From: Novosphingobium sp.
GTDB lineage: Bacteria > Pseudomonadota > Alphaproteobacteria > Sphingomonadales > Sphingomonadaceae
Length of the DNA: 64,000 nucleotides
Direction of reading: 5' to 3'
Assembly: GCF_030699305.1 (NCBI RefSeq)
Contig: NZ_JAUYNB010000037.1
Coordinates: 1-64,000, forward strand
The position numbers and the translations under genes are program-made. Of the stretch, positions 16,036 to 23,435 are shown piece after piece; the first letter of the stretch is position 1, and every line of letters begins with the position of its first letter. The notes beneath the pieces are model-generated. The model saw only the letters and a list, made by a program, of their open reading frames with translations. It did not search any database and was not told the DNA's origin.

Positions 16036-16435
16036 ATGCCGGGCTCAATTCAAGATGCCAACCTTCCTTGAAATTCCAGAATTGACCGTGGCGAACGAGA
16101 CGGCCGAAGACCTGCTCAAAGGTATACAGGATCACGAAGAGGAAGACTGCCAATGCTTCGTCACCGGCTGGAATGATTGCCGACAGCCCGTGCGAAGACA
16201 GGCGCAGAAAATAGCTGGCCGAGGCGAAAAAGAGTATCGCCAGCACCAAAGGCTTCATCCACTTCATGATCGAAGCGTAGAGCCGCAGAATGAAACGGAC
16301 GTGCTCTCGTTGCGTGCGTTGATGGATCGATTGACGAACAATGGTCCGTTGGGCAGCAGCGCGGTCGGGATACCTGTCCTCGATGAAGCTGTGCAGGCGT
16401 TGCTCGGCAGGGCCGAACGGATCATTGTCATTCAT
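15971..16435 (-). CDS. Small two-helix membrane protein coupled to an XRE repressor
   Basis: A 154-residue protein starting MNDNDPFG, chosen because its ATG overlaps the end of the upstream XRE gene by 8 bp. An earlier in-frame start at 16489 would place 18 extra residues over that gene. Two hydrophobic segments, VLAILFFASASYF near residue 62 and ALAVFLFVILYTF near 92, should span the membrane. The N-terminal third is charged and helical. No family is recognised. A small membrane protein paired with an XRE regulator could be a membrane effector or a toxin-like partner (inference). The last 65 bp overlap the convergent GIY-YIG gene. Confidence 0.65.
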   Translation of the reverse strand: MNDNDPFGPAEQRLHSFIEDRYPDRAAAQRTIVRQSIHQRTQREHVRFILRLYASIMKWMKPLVLAILFFASASYFLRLSSHGLSAIIPAGDEALAVFLFVILYTFEQVFGRLVRHGQFWNFKEGWHLELSPAFKRMYRASHHLVQTRRREGTR

Positions 16436-16832
16436 TGACCGCAACCCTCCTTGCCAGCCGGTCGGCCATCTCGTTTGAGATTGTGCCATTCTCCAACAGG
16501 TACTGGAAGTAGAGTTTTGTCAGCTCGATTTCGCCTTCACGTGTAGGATTGACTTCATACTTCATAGTGAAGTCCTTCCCCAGTCGCATGGCGCGGTCGA
16601 GCAGCTCTAACTGTGTCTCCCGATACATGATCCCGGACCCAAACAGCAGCCAGTTTGGGTCTACCCCGCGCGTCTGGCAGGCTCGCACGACTGCACTCAC
16701 AGGTGGATCACGCTCGCCACTTTCATAAACGCCGACAGCGGATTGCGACATTCCGACCAGCTTGCCGAATTTTGTCTGGTTGAGGCCGGTATCGCGGCGA
16801 ATTTCGTACATCCGTTGGCCAACCGTCATCAC
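16428..16832 (-). CDS. XRE-family transcriptional repressor of the island
   Basis: A 134-residue protein with an N-terminal XRE helix-turn-helix (TVGQRMYEIRRDTGLNQTKF, then GMSQSAVGVYESGERDP, about residues 2-50) and a short helical C-terminal domain that likely dimerises. It is transcribed away from the excisionase and integrase genes, and the gap between holds an almost perfect 20-bp palindrome. The arrangement resembles a phage-type switch in which the repressor silences excision in the integrated state (inference). It is translationally coupled to the small membrane protein downstream. Confidence 0.88.
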   Translation of the reverse strand: MMTVGQRMYEIRRDTGLNQTKFGKLVGMSQSAVGVYESGERDPPVSAVVRACQTRGVDPNWLLFGSGIMYRETQLELLDRAMRLGKDFTMKYEVNPTREGEIELTKLYFQYLLENGTISNEMADRLARRVAVNE

Positions 16833-16850
16833 TGCCCACCCATATTGCCA

Positions 16851-16870
16851 AATACCACTATAGGGGTATT
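16851..16870. promoter_or_regulatory. 20-bp operator between the XRE repressor and the excisionase genes
   Basis: AATACCACTATAGGGGTATT is palindromic at 18 of 20 positions, with the centre at 16860.5. It lies in the 76-bp divergent gap, 19 bp from the repressor start, where it can overlap both promoters. It is the natural binding-site candidate for the adjacent XRE protein. Confidence 0.75.
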
Positions 16871-16908
16871 ATGCTGCGAATCATGGTTAATCACCGCCTT
16901 CTGCGGCA

Positions 16909-17130
16909 ATGTCACAGAATACGAAGGATCTGACCCCTATGCAAATGTTGACTGTCCGCGAAATGGTTCAGCGCTCAGGTTGGCCCGAAGGCCGCATCCG
17001 TCGACTTATTGCCGGGCGAAAGCTCCGCCACGTCAAACTCGATGGCTTGGTTCTCCTTCCCGAAAATGCGGTCGAGGAGTTCGTGCAGACGAACATGATC
17101 GAGCCGGAGGCCACTCATGCAGCGCTTTAG
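16909..17130 (+). CDS. Excisionase-like helix-turn-helix protein
   Basis: A 73-residue protein with a MerR/AlpA-like winged HTH: TVREMVQRSGWPEGRIRRLIAGRKL then a strand pair VKLDGLVLLPENAVEEFV. Such small proteins next to integrases act as recombination directionality factors or regulators of the element. A second ATG at 16939 gives a shorter form starting MQMLTVREM and may be the true start. It is the first gene of a rightward run that leads to the integrase and faces the XRE repressor across a palindromic operator. Confidence 0.75.
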   Translation: MSQNTKDLTPMQMLTVREMVQRSGWPEGRIRRLIAGRKLRHVKLDGLVLLPENAVEEFVQTNMIEPEATHAAL

Positions 17131-17181
17131 CAAAATGCCGTCCATCATAGCGCAGGGCAATTCGGTGAAGGGAGCGGGGCA

Positions 17182-17553
17182 ATGACCACGCTTACACCCA
17201 TCCTGGACCGCGCCAAAACGCCCGAAGCATGGATTGAGCTGCTTGCCGAGAAAGGCATCATCCTCAAACCGCGCACACTCCGCGACTTGGCCCATCGTTG
17301 GGGCGCTTGCCACAAGGTGGGCCGGGTCATGCTGATCACCCCTGAACAGCTCGATCACATCATCGAAAGCCAGAAGAAATGCCCCTCGAACCTTATCCCC
17401 GCGGCGCGGTCTGGTGGGCGCGCGGCCGTGTCGAATACAATGGCGCGCCGATCACCGAATACTACCGATGCAGCACTGGTGCATCTGAGGAACCGGGCGC
17501 TTGGGACTGGTGCCGGAAGGAAGAGCAAAGGGTCATCCGCATCCACCTGCTAG
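17182..17553 (+). CDS. Small DNA-binding-like protein overlapping the integrase by 175 bp
   Basis: A 123-residue protein. The first 70 residues (AWIELLAEKGIILKPRTLRDLAHRWGACHKVGRVMLITPEQLDHII) read as an HTH of the excisionase or regulatory type; the tail is low-complexity and Ser/Ala-rich. The last 175 bp share DNA with the first 58 codons of the integrase in another frame. Similar short genes overlapping an integrase occur in alphaproteobacterial islands (from memory), so I think at least the N-terminal part is real. The overlapping tail could be a by-product of the integrase frame. Confidence 0.6.
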   Translation: MTTLTPILDRAKTPEAWIELLAEKGIILKPRTLRDLAHRWGACHKVGRVMLITPEQLDHIIESQKKCPSNLIPAARSGGRAAVSNTMARRSPNTTDAALVHLRNRALGTGAGRKSKGSSASTC

Positions 17554-18476
17554 GCGAGGATCCGGAAGAAAAGACCATCACCTTCGCCGACGCCGTCCTC
17601 CAATATGACGCCAAGCCCAAGGAGGCGGCATATCTCGTACCGATAACGGAGCAGATTGGCGCCACACCAATCAAGGACATCAGCCCCAAAGTCGTCCGAG
17701 AGCTCGGGCCGAAGCTTTACCCGGATTGCTCAACGGACACTTGGACCCGTCAGGTCGTGACGCCGGTCAGGGCGGTTCTGAACAACATCAACGACAGCGA
17801 AAGCGGGATCGCCTTCCGGGTGCGTGGCTACACTCCGAAGGAGAAAGTCGCGCAGGACATCAAGCGCAAGAGCACGGGCCGGAAGAAGTACCCGCCGGGG
17901 AGCTGGGAATGGCTGCTGAAGTTTCGACAGAAGGCTTCGCCGAGCTTGGGAGCCTTGGCCTTGCTCATGTTCGTGACAGGTGCGCGCATCAGCCAAGCCG
18001 TCTCCATGCATCCCCGCAAGCACATCAACAAAGCCAAGGGCATGGTCTGCATTCCCGGAGCCAAGGGCCACGGGGATCGCTGGCTGCGCGTGCCCGACGA
18101 AGTGATGGCAGAGCTCACAGCACTTCCCGAGATCTACCCACGTGATTGGTCGCGAAAGCCAGAGAACCTCCGACTGTTTGGTTATGCTGACCGTGGCGGG
18201 CCACGGAAGCTTTGGGCCAAGGCCTGCAAGGCTGCGGGCATCGAGCAGATTCCATTTCACCCGGCAGGGCGACATGGCTTTGGCCAGGAGATGAATGTTC
18301 GCGAGAAGGTCGATGAGAAAGCAGCCGGCGCGTTCGGTGGCTGGTCCGACCTGAACCTGATGCGGAACACCTACACGCACGCCGAGGACACCGAGACCAA
18401 GATCAATGAGGCGCTCAGGCGAGGTCTCATGAAGGCCGAGATTAAGACGAAGCTCAAGCTCAGAAAGGAGCCCTGA
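17379..18476 (+). CDS. int: Tyrosine recombinase (integrase) of the island
   Basis: A 365-residue site-specific recombinase. The catalytic domain shows R203 in GARISQ, a HPAGRHGF box (H294, R298), W322 in GGWSD and the nucleophile Tyr at about 332 in NTYTHAE. The H-x3-R spacing differs from the usual H-x2-R, but the GRHGF form is seen in related alphaproteobacterial integrases (from memory). The N-terminal part should bind arm sites. The gene ends 122 bp before the 3' end of tRNA-Val, the presumed attachment site. It should catalyse integration and, with the excisionase-like protein, excision. Confidence 0.93.
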   Translation: MPLEPYPRGAVWWARGRVEYNGAPITEYYRCSTGASEEPGAWDWCRKEEQRVIRIHLLGEDPEEKTITFADAVLQYDAKPKEAAYLVPITEQIGATPIKDISPKVVRELGPKLYPDCSTDTWTRQVVTPVRAVLNNINDSESGIAFRVRGYTPKEKVAQDIKRKSTGRKKYPPGSWEWLLKFRQKASPSLGALALLMFVTGARISQAVSMHPRKHINKAKGMVCIPGAKGHGDRWLRVPDEVMAELTALPEIYPRDWSRKPENLRLFGYADRGGPRKLWAKACKAAGIEQIPFHPAGRHGFGQEMNVREKVDEKAAGAFGGWSDLNLMRNTYTHAEDTETKINEALRRGLMKAEIKTKLKLRKEP

Positions 18477-18570
18477 CGTTGTACGGATTTTGTACGAGCG
18501 AGGGTCGAATTGACCCCTTTTTTGCCGCCAAACGTCGCGAGCGACCGAGGAATGGAAGTGGGTCCATCCA

Positions 18571-18598
18571 TAAATTCCCTATATTTCAAGGGCATTTA
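18571..18598. repeat. Imperfect inverted repeat between integrase and tRNA-Val
   Basis: TAAAT-t-CCCT (18571-18580) pairs with AGGG-c-ATTTA (18589-18598), with one mismatch and an 8-bp loop. It touches the encoded CCA end of the tRNA. It may be part of the attachment site, an integrase arm site, or a processing or termination structure for the leftward tRNA transcript. It has no T tract. Confidence 0.5.
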
Positions 18599-18673
18599 TG
18601 GTGGGCGCGGCAAGGATTGAACTTGCGACCCCACCCGTGTGAAGGGTGTGCTCTACCACTGAGCTACGCGCCC
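18599..18673 (-). tRNA. tRNA-Val, anticodon CAC, island attachment site
   Basis: The leftward strand folds as a standard 75-nt tRNA including an encoded CCA. The acceptor pair is GGGCGCG (18673-18667) with CGCGCCC (18609-18603). The D-arm has AGCTCAGTGGTAGAGC, the anticodon stem CACCC/GGGTG closes the loop TTCACAC (anticodon CAC), and the T-arm carries GTTCAATCC. The gene is complete after integration, with its 3' end facing the island. Confidence 0.97.
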
Positions 18674-18751
18674 ACTTCCGTTTGAGAAGCGGGCCATTAG
18701 ACAGGCTCGTGCGAATTGACAAGCCACGATGAGTATCTAGAGGCGCAAATC

Positions 18752-19075
18752 ATGACCGAAGAAACCACACCCGCTCCCGCACCCACCGATGCGCCCGCCG
18801 TCCCGGCCAGCCCCGACCTTCCGCCTGATCGTCTGGCGATCAACCCGCGCAGCGAATACTTCGATTCCGACAAGCTGCAGCGCGGCGTCGGAATCCGGTT
18901 CAAGGGCGTGGTCCGCACCAATGTCGAGGAATATTGCATTTCCGAAGGCTGGGTGCGGGTGCAGGCCGGCAAGACGATGGACCGCAAGGGCCAGCCGCTG
19001 ACGCTCAAGCTCAACGGCCCGGTCGAAGCCTGGTTCGAAGACCTGGGTGAGGGCGCGCCGGTCGCCAAGGCCTGA
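18752..19075 (+). CDS. DUF3297 family protein
   Basis: A 107-residue protein whose last ~80 residues match the small DUF3297 family (PPDRLAINPRSEYFD, RGVGIRF, then EYCISEGWVRV and LNGPVEAWFED). These short cytoplasmic proteins of unknown function are widespread in alphaproteobacteria. The start at 18752 was chosen because family members begin shortly before the PPDRL segment; this one has an extra Pro/Ala-rich leader of about 25 residues. It is the first core gene after the island boundary. Confidence 0.85.
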   Translation: MTEETTPAPAPTDAPAVPASPDLPPDRLAINPRSEYFDSDKLQRGVGIRFKGVVRTNVEEYCISEGWVRVQAGKTMDRKGQPLTLKLNGPVEAWFEDLGEGAPVAKA

Positions 19076-19096
19076 GCCGAGGCGCTGGCCGCCGGT

Positions 19097-19711
19097 TCAG
19101 AAGCCCAGTTTCCGGCGGATGATATCGGCAATCGGATCGTTGCTGCGCTGGCTTGTGGTCGCCACGTTGCGAATCGCCAGACGTTCAGCCTGCCTGGCCT
19201 TTGCCGGATAGATGAACCCTTCCACCGGCCAGTGGGTGCCGCCCAGCTGTCCCAGCGGAGCATACCAGACGCGCACGGCCGACCAGTCGTTGTCCGGTGA
19301 CACGTCGATCACCTTGACGTCGTTTTCGATCTGCCCGCGCCGCCCGTTGATCGGGCTCCAGTTGGCGTGACGAATCAGCAGGGTGCGCGAATCGACGATT
19401 CTGCTGACGGCGGCGACATGGCCCAGCCGCGAATTGCCGTGCGGCTTGAATGCGATCACCGCACCCGGCTTGGGCGTGAACCCGCGCGCATAACGGCCCG
19501 CGGCCTGACCCCACCAGGTGTGGGCATCGCCAAAGATCATGATCCCGGATACCTGCCGCGCATAGGGCACGCATTGCAGATAGGGCGGCAACTGGCTGCT
19601 GCCCCCGCCGGAAACCAGCCGGCTGTCGTCAAATCCGACCGACACGGCTGAAACGGGCGCTGCCAGCGCCGCGATTGCCAGTCCTGTCGCAAGTAGAAAT
19701 CTTCCCGTCAT
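19097..19711 (-). CDS. Secreted CHAP-domain protein (peptidoglycan hydrolase-like)
   Basis: A 204-residue protein with a signal peptide (about 1-23) and a CHAP amidase/peptidase domain at about 40-165. The catalytic Cys lies in PYLQCVPYARQVSG near 46, the His in SRLGHVAAVSRI near 97, followed by LLIRHANW. CHAP enzymes cut peptide bonds in peptidoglycan. The short C-terminal tail is unstructured. It is convergent with the DUF3297 gene and divergent from der. Confidence 0.88.
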   Translation of the reverse strand: MTGRFLLATGLAIAALAAPVSAVSVGFDDSRLVSGGGSSQLPPYLQCVPYARQVSGIMIFGDAHTWWGQAAGRYARGFTPKPGAVIAFKPHGNSRLGHVAAVSRIVDSRTLLIRHANWSPINGRRGQIENDVKVIDVSPDNDWSAVRVWYAPLGQLGGTHWPVEGFIYPAKARQAERLAIRNVATTSQRSNDPIADIIRRKLGF

Positions 19712-19835
19712 GCCAACGGGTATGGCAGGACAAGGTTAGGGGCTGCCTGCGGGGTTTGGTAAACAAACCGGCAACGATTTGTCGGTGGCGCTGCAAATCC
19801 TTGCAAATTGTTGCCGGTGCGGTCAGGTGCGGCGC

Positions 19836-21224
19836 ATGGCATTGCCGCAAGTAATCATCATTGGTCGCCCGAATGTGGGCAAATCCACGCTGTTCAACCG
19901 GCTGGTGGGCAAGAAACTCGCCCTGGTCGACGATCAGCCGGGGGTCACCCGCGACCGCCGGTTTGGTGAGGCGCACCTGCTTGGGCTGGATTTCATCATC
20001 GTCGACACCGCCGGGTGGGAGGACGAGGATGAGGCCAGTCTGCCCGGCCGGATGCGCCAGCAGACCGAAGCCGCCTTGCAGGGCGCGGACCTTGCCTTGT
20101 TCGTGATCGACGCGCGCGCCGGGCTGACCCCGCTGGACGAGGAAATCGCCCGCTATCTCCACCAGTCGACCGTGCCGGTGGTGCTGGTTGCCAACAAGGC
20201 CGAGGGCAAGGCGGGCGACCATGGCCTGTATGAATCCTTCGCGCTGGGGCTGGGCGATCCGGTGCCGCTGTCGGCCGAACACGGGCAGGGTCTGGCCGAC
20301 CTGTTCGAGGCGCTGATGCCGCATCTCGACGACAAGCAGCCCGAATTCGAGCCGTTTGAAGTGGACGAGGACGGCGAAGAGCATGATCCGTCCGCGCCGC
20401 TCAAGCTGGCAATCGTCGGGCGTCCGAACGCGGGCAAGTCCACGCTGATCAACGCGATGCTGCACGAGGACCGGCTGCTGACCGGCCCGGAAGCGGGGAT
20501 CACGCGCGATTCGATCGCGGTCGACTGGATGTGGACCGATCCCGCCAGCGGCGAGGAACGCCCGGTGCGGCTGATCGACACGGCCGGGATGCGCAAGAAA
20601 GCGCAAGTGATCGACAAGCTGGAAAAGATGGCCGTGGCCGATGCGCGCCACGCGATCGACTTTGCCGAAGTGGTCGTGCTGCTGCTCGACGCCACGCGCG
20701 GGCTGGAACATCAGGATCTGAAAATCGCGTCGATGGTGCTGGAAGAAGGCCGCGCGCTGATCATCGCGATCAACAAGTGGGATGTCGCCGAAGGGGCATC
20801 GGGCCTGTACAATGGCGTGCGCGCCGCGCTCGACGAAGGACTGGCGCAAGTGCGCGGGCTGCCGTTGCTGGCGGTTTCGGCGCGGACCGGCAAAGGGCTG
20901 GATGAACTGATCGCGGCGGCGTTCGAACTGCGCGCCGCGTGGTCAAAGCGCGTGCCCACGGCGGCGCTCAACCGCTGGTTCGACGATGCGCTGGCCAAGA
21001 ACCCGCCGCCCGCCCCCGGCGGCAAGCGGATCAAGCTGCGCTATATCACGCAGGCCAAGACCCGCCCGCCCGGCTTCGTGCTGTTCGGCACCCGGCTGGA
21101 TGAACTGCCGACCAGCTATCAGCGCTATCTGATCAACGGCATTCGCCGCGAACTGGGCTTTGATGCGGTTCCGGTGCGGCTGACCTTGCGCACCGCCAAG
21201 AACCCGTTCGCGACGAAGAAATAG
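19836..21224 (+). CDS. der: Ribosome assembly GTPase Der (EngA)
   Basis: A 462-residue protein with the hallmark tandem GTPase domains: a first P-loop GRPNVGKST near residue 9 with DTAGWED, a second P-loop GRPNAGKST near 196 with DTAGMRKK and NKWD, then the C-terminal KH-like domain (PPAPGGKRIKLRYITQAKTR). Der is needed for 50S subunit maturation. The ATG at 19836 gives the usual MALPQVIIIGRP start; an upstream in-frame start at 19779 adds 19 unlikely residues. Confidence 0.97.
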   Translation: MALPQVIIIGRPNVGKSTLFNRLVGKKLALVDDQPGVTRDRRFGEAHLLGLDFIIVDTAGWEDEDEASLPGRMRQQTEAALQGADLALFVIDARAGLTPLDEEIARYLHQSTVPVVLVANKAEGKAGDHGLYESFALGLGDPVPLSAEHGQGLADLFEALMPHLDDKQPEFEPFEVDEDGEEHDPSAPLKLAIVGRPNAGKSTLINAMLHEDRLLTGPEAGITRDSIAVDWMWTDPASGEERPVRLIDTAGMRKKAQVIDKLEKMAVADARHAIDFAEVVVLLLDATRGLEHQDLKIASMVLEEGRALIIAINKWDVAEGASGLYNGVRAALDEGLAQVRGLPLLAVSARTGKGLDELIAAAFELRAAWSKRVPTAALNRWFDDALAKNPPPAPGGKRIKLRYITQAKTRPPGFVLFGTRLDELPTSYQRYLINGIRRELGFDAVPVRLTLRTAKNPFATKK

Positions 21225-21231
21225 GTCTGGA

Positions 21232-21711
21232 TCAGTCCTCCGGCGGGGCGCTGTTCAGCTGGATGTAGTTCTGCAGGCCCATCCGTTCGATCATCTCGAA
21301 CTGGGTTTCCAGCATATCGACATGCTCTTCCTCGCTCGCAAGGATCGCACCGAACAGGTCGCGGCTGACATAGTCGCGCACAGTTTCGCAATGCGCCACG
21401 GCGTCTTTCAGCAGCGGCAGGGCATCGTGTTCCAGCGCCAGATCGGCTTTCAGGATTTCCTCGACCGTCTCGCCGATCCGCAGCCGGCCCATCGACTGGA
21501 AATTGGGCAGGCCGCCCAGGAACAGGATGCGTTCCGCCAGCTGGTCGGCGTGCTTCATCTCGTCGATCGATTCGTGGCGTTCGTGCGCGGCCAGTTTCGA
21601 CACGCCCCAGTTGTCGAGCATCCGGTAATGCAGCCAGTACTGATTGACGGCGGTCAGCTCGTTCTGCAGCGCCTTGTTGAGGAATTCGATGACCTGCGGG
21701 TCGCCCTTCAT
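21232..21711 (-). CDS. bfr: Bacterioferritin
   Basis: A 159-residue four-helix bacterioferritin. Ferroxidase ligands are visible as E18 in LQNELTAVNQ, E51 and H54 in DEMKHAD, E94 in LALEHD, and E127 and H130 in ASEEEHVD; the heme-binding Met is M52. It stores iron as a 24-mer in the cytosol. The bfd gene lies 107 bp upstream on the same strand and would help release iron. Its stop is 8 bp from the end of der (convergent). Confidence 0.96.
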   Translation of the reverse strand: MKGDPQVIEFLNKALQNELTAVNQYWLHYRMLDNWGVSKLAAHERHESIDEMKHADQLAERILFLGGLPNFQSMGRLRIGETVEEILKADLALEHDALPLLKDAVAHCETVRDYVSRDLFGAILASEEEHVDMLETQFEMIERMGLQNYIQLNSAPPED

Positions 21712-21818
21712 GGGATGCTCCTGTGATCGGGAATGACGTGAATATGCGCCCCGCTGCGGTCAGGGGCAAGGGGCAGAGAGCAGGGGCATACGCAGTGGAA
21801 GGCCGTGGCCCGCGCTGG

Positions 21819-22013
21819 TCAGGCGGGTGTCAATTGCTCCGCGCGGGCCAGTTCCCGTTCTTCGATCAGGATTTCGGCGGCTTCGTCGAGGCACTGCCCG
21901 CACTGCGGGGCCTTGCCCATGCAGGCATAGACGGCATCGACGCCGCCAGCGCACTGCCGCGCGGTGGCGCGCAAGTCGGTATCACGAATGGCATTGCAGA
22001 CGCAGATGAACAT
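21819..22013 (-). CDS. bfd: Bacterioferritin-associated ferredoxin (Bfd)
   Basis: A 64-residue [2Fe-2S] protein starting MFICVCNAIRD. The cluster cysteines follow the Bfd pattern, CVC near residues 4-6 and CMGKAPQCGQC near 31-41. Bfd reduces the bacterioferritin heme to mobilise stored iron, which fits the bfr gene just downstream. The ATG at 22013 is preferred over a longer frame beginning at 22070. A Fur-like palindrome lies 36 bp upstream. Confidence 0.92.
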   Translation of the reverse strand: MFICVCNAIRDTDLRATARQCAGGVDAVYACMGKAPQCGQCLDEAAEILIEERELARAEQLTPA

Positions 22014-22048
22014 CGCAGCCCTCTTTTTGTAGAGTCGCGACGGTGTAA

Positions 22049-22063
22049 TGCGAATAGATCGCA
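22049..22063. promoter_or_regulatory. Fur-like palindrome upstream of bfd-bfr
   Basis: TGCGA-ATAGA-TCGCA is a 5-5-5 inverted repeat 36 bp before the bfd start. It resembles the GCGAAT...TCGC form of Fur boxes in alphaproteobacteria (from memory). Iron control of bfd and bfr is expected from their function. Confidence 0.5.
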
Positions 22064-22094
22064 ATAGCAACTGGCATTTGCGCGTCCGCTCAGG

Positions 22095-23195
22095 TCAGTT
22101 GCGCGCGGGGATGCAGGTAAAGCCGCTGGCGACCAGTTTGGTGCATGCTGCCCTGGCGGCGGCCTCACTGGCGAACCCGCCCGCCTGAAGCTTGGTGACC
22201 GCACCTGCCGCCACGTTGATCCGGGGATGTCCCGCCAGTTCCGGACGCAGCCGCAGCCGTGCCCACAGCGCATCGGCATTGGCCGCAACCCCGAACGCAC
22301 CCAGCTGGACGCGCCATGGGCCGCTGGCGGTGGTCGGCGCAGCAACGGGCGCGGTGACCGGCCGGGGCGGCTGTATGGCTGGCCGGACAGCCGTGGTGGC
22401 CGGGGGCGGGGTGGCTGCTGCCGGGCGGGCATAGTCTGCCCCGGCGGTAGCGGGGCTATCGGTTCCGGCGACGCGGCTGGCATGGGCGACTGCGTCCGTT
22501 GCTGCCGCAACGGTGGGCGCGCGCGGCACGGTGACGGGCGCCACACTGGCGGGCGGAGCCGCCGCGACATTGGGGATCGAATTGCCCAGATCGGCCGATG
22601 CGAACTGCCGGGCGCGGGTGGCCTCGGTCTGGCTTTGCAGTTCGGCAGACAGCGCAACCGCTTCCTGGCGCTGCGCCAGCGGGACATGCTGATCCATCTG
22701 GGTCAGCGCGGTGCGGGCCTGTTCCAGCCCGGATTGCTGGGCCAGGCTGACCAGCGCATAAGCGCGGACCCAGTCCTTGGGCACGATATCGCCATTGAAA
22801 TGACCAATTCCCAGCAGGTACTGCGAGCGCGGATCGCCGCGATCCGCCGCTGCCCGGATAAACGGCAGCGCCTGTCGGCGTTCACCCCGCTGGAACAGCA
22901 GCAGTCCATAGTTGTCCGACGCCTGCAGATGACCCAGCGCGGCGGCTTTGCCAAAGTATTCTTCGGCCCGAACCAGATCCGGTTTGACGCCCTTGCCCAG
23001 CTTGTAGGCCTGACCCAGATTGAACTGCGCATCGGCATCGCCGCGCGCGGCGCTGGCCTGCCATTGCTTGACCGCAGCGGGAAAATCACCGCGCGTCCAG
23101 GCATCGACCCCGGCCTTGGTATCAGCCAGCGCGGCGGGTGAGAGAATCACCCCGGCGGCGGCCAGTGCGGCGCTCCATGCGATTTTGCGGTTCAT
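22095..23195 (-). CDS. Periplasmic Sel1/TPR-repeat protein with a C-terminal SPOR domain
   Basis: A 366-residue protein with a signal peptide (about 1-24), Sel1-like repeats at about 30-170 (AQFNLGQAYKLGKGV and RSQYLLGIGHFNGD segments), a long Pro/Ala-rich linker, and a SPOR domain at about 290-366 (GPWRVQLGAFGVAANADALW). SPOR domains bind denuded peptidoglycan at the division septum. A related TPR-SPOR protein is encoded 1.5 kb away on the other side of parA, so the cluster may link division or cell-wall sites with partitioning (inference). The promoter region contains the GTTAAC array. Confidence 0.88.
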   Translation of the reverse strand: MNRKIAWSAALAAAGVILSPAALADTKAGVDAWTRGDFPAAVKQWQASAARGDADAQFNLGQAYKLGKGVKPDLVRAEEYFGKAAALGHLQASDNYGLLLFQRGERRQALPFIRAAADRGDPRSQYLLGIGHFNGDIVPKDWVRAYALVSLAQQSGLEQARTALTQMDQHVPLAQRQEAVALSAELQSQTEATRARQFASADLGNSIPNVAAAPPASVAPVTVPRAPTVAAATDAVAHASRVAGTDSPATAGADYARPAAATPPPATTAVRPAIQPPRPVTAPVAAPTTASGPWRVQLGAFGVAANADALWARLRLRPELAGHPRINVAAGAVTKLQAGGFASEAAARAACTKLVASGFTCIPARN

Positions 23196-23223
23196 GCCGA
23201 AATCCCCGTAACTGGTGCTGCCG

Positions 23224-23367
23224 GTTAACCCCTGCGGGCGCCCCGGACGACCGATGGTAAGCCATCGCCCTGATGTCAGGGTTAACTGGCATAGTGAAGG
23301 CCGGGTTAACAGATGTTTTCTGGTAACGGATGAGGGTCTTCCCCAATCGGACCAGTCGCGTGTTAAC
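23224..23367. promoter_or_regulatory. Array of four GGGTTAAC boxes with 57-24-57 bp spacing
   Basis: The HpaI palindrome GTTAAC occurs at 23224, 23281, 23305 and 23362 in the 240-bp divergent gap between the Sel1-SPOR and parA genes, each extended to GGGTTAAC in one orientation (minus, plus, plus, minus). The last copy is part of TTAA-N7-TTAG, one mismatch from the CtrA consensus TTAA-N7-TTAA. An AT-containing 6-mer this frequent is unexpected in such GC-rich DNA. CtrA or another cell-cycle regulator is the likely ligand (inference). Confidence 0.6.
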
Positions 23368-23435
23368 CCTAAATTAGGAACGTTCTGCGATCCCTCTCGG
23401 CAGGTCTATTTGGAATTGCCGCAGTTAAGGGGGAT

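Larger units (their letters stand above)
1..18601. mobile_element. Genomic (defence) island inserted at tRNA-Val, left end outside the window
   Basis: A tyrosine integrase gene ends about 120 bp from the 3' end of a tRNA-Val gene, and everything to its left differs from the core genome on the right in GC content and gene type: type I restriction-modification, RhuM, TIGR04141, HipAB, DUF3883, GIY-YIG, XRE repressor and excisionase. Integration at the 3' end of a tRNA gene is the classic arrangement for this class of integrase. I found no second copy of the tRNA 3' end in positions 1-18500, so the left attachment site should lie beyond position 1 or has been lost. The extent is therefore a minimum. 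Confidence 0.8.

Noticed and set aside
18554..18679. 9-bp inverted repeat GGAAGTGGG / CCCACTTCC flanking tRNA-Val
   Set aside because: The right copy includes the first bases of the tRNA acceptor stem; 9 bp over this distance is compatible with chance and no function is suggested.
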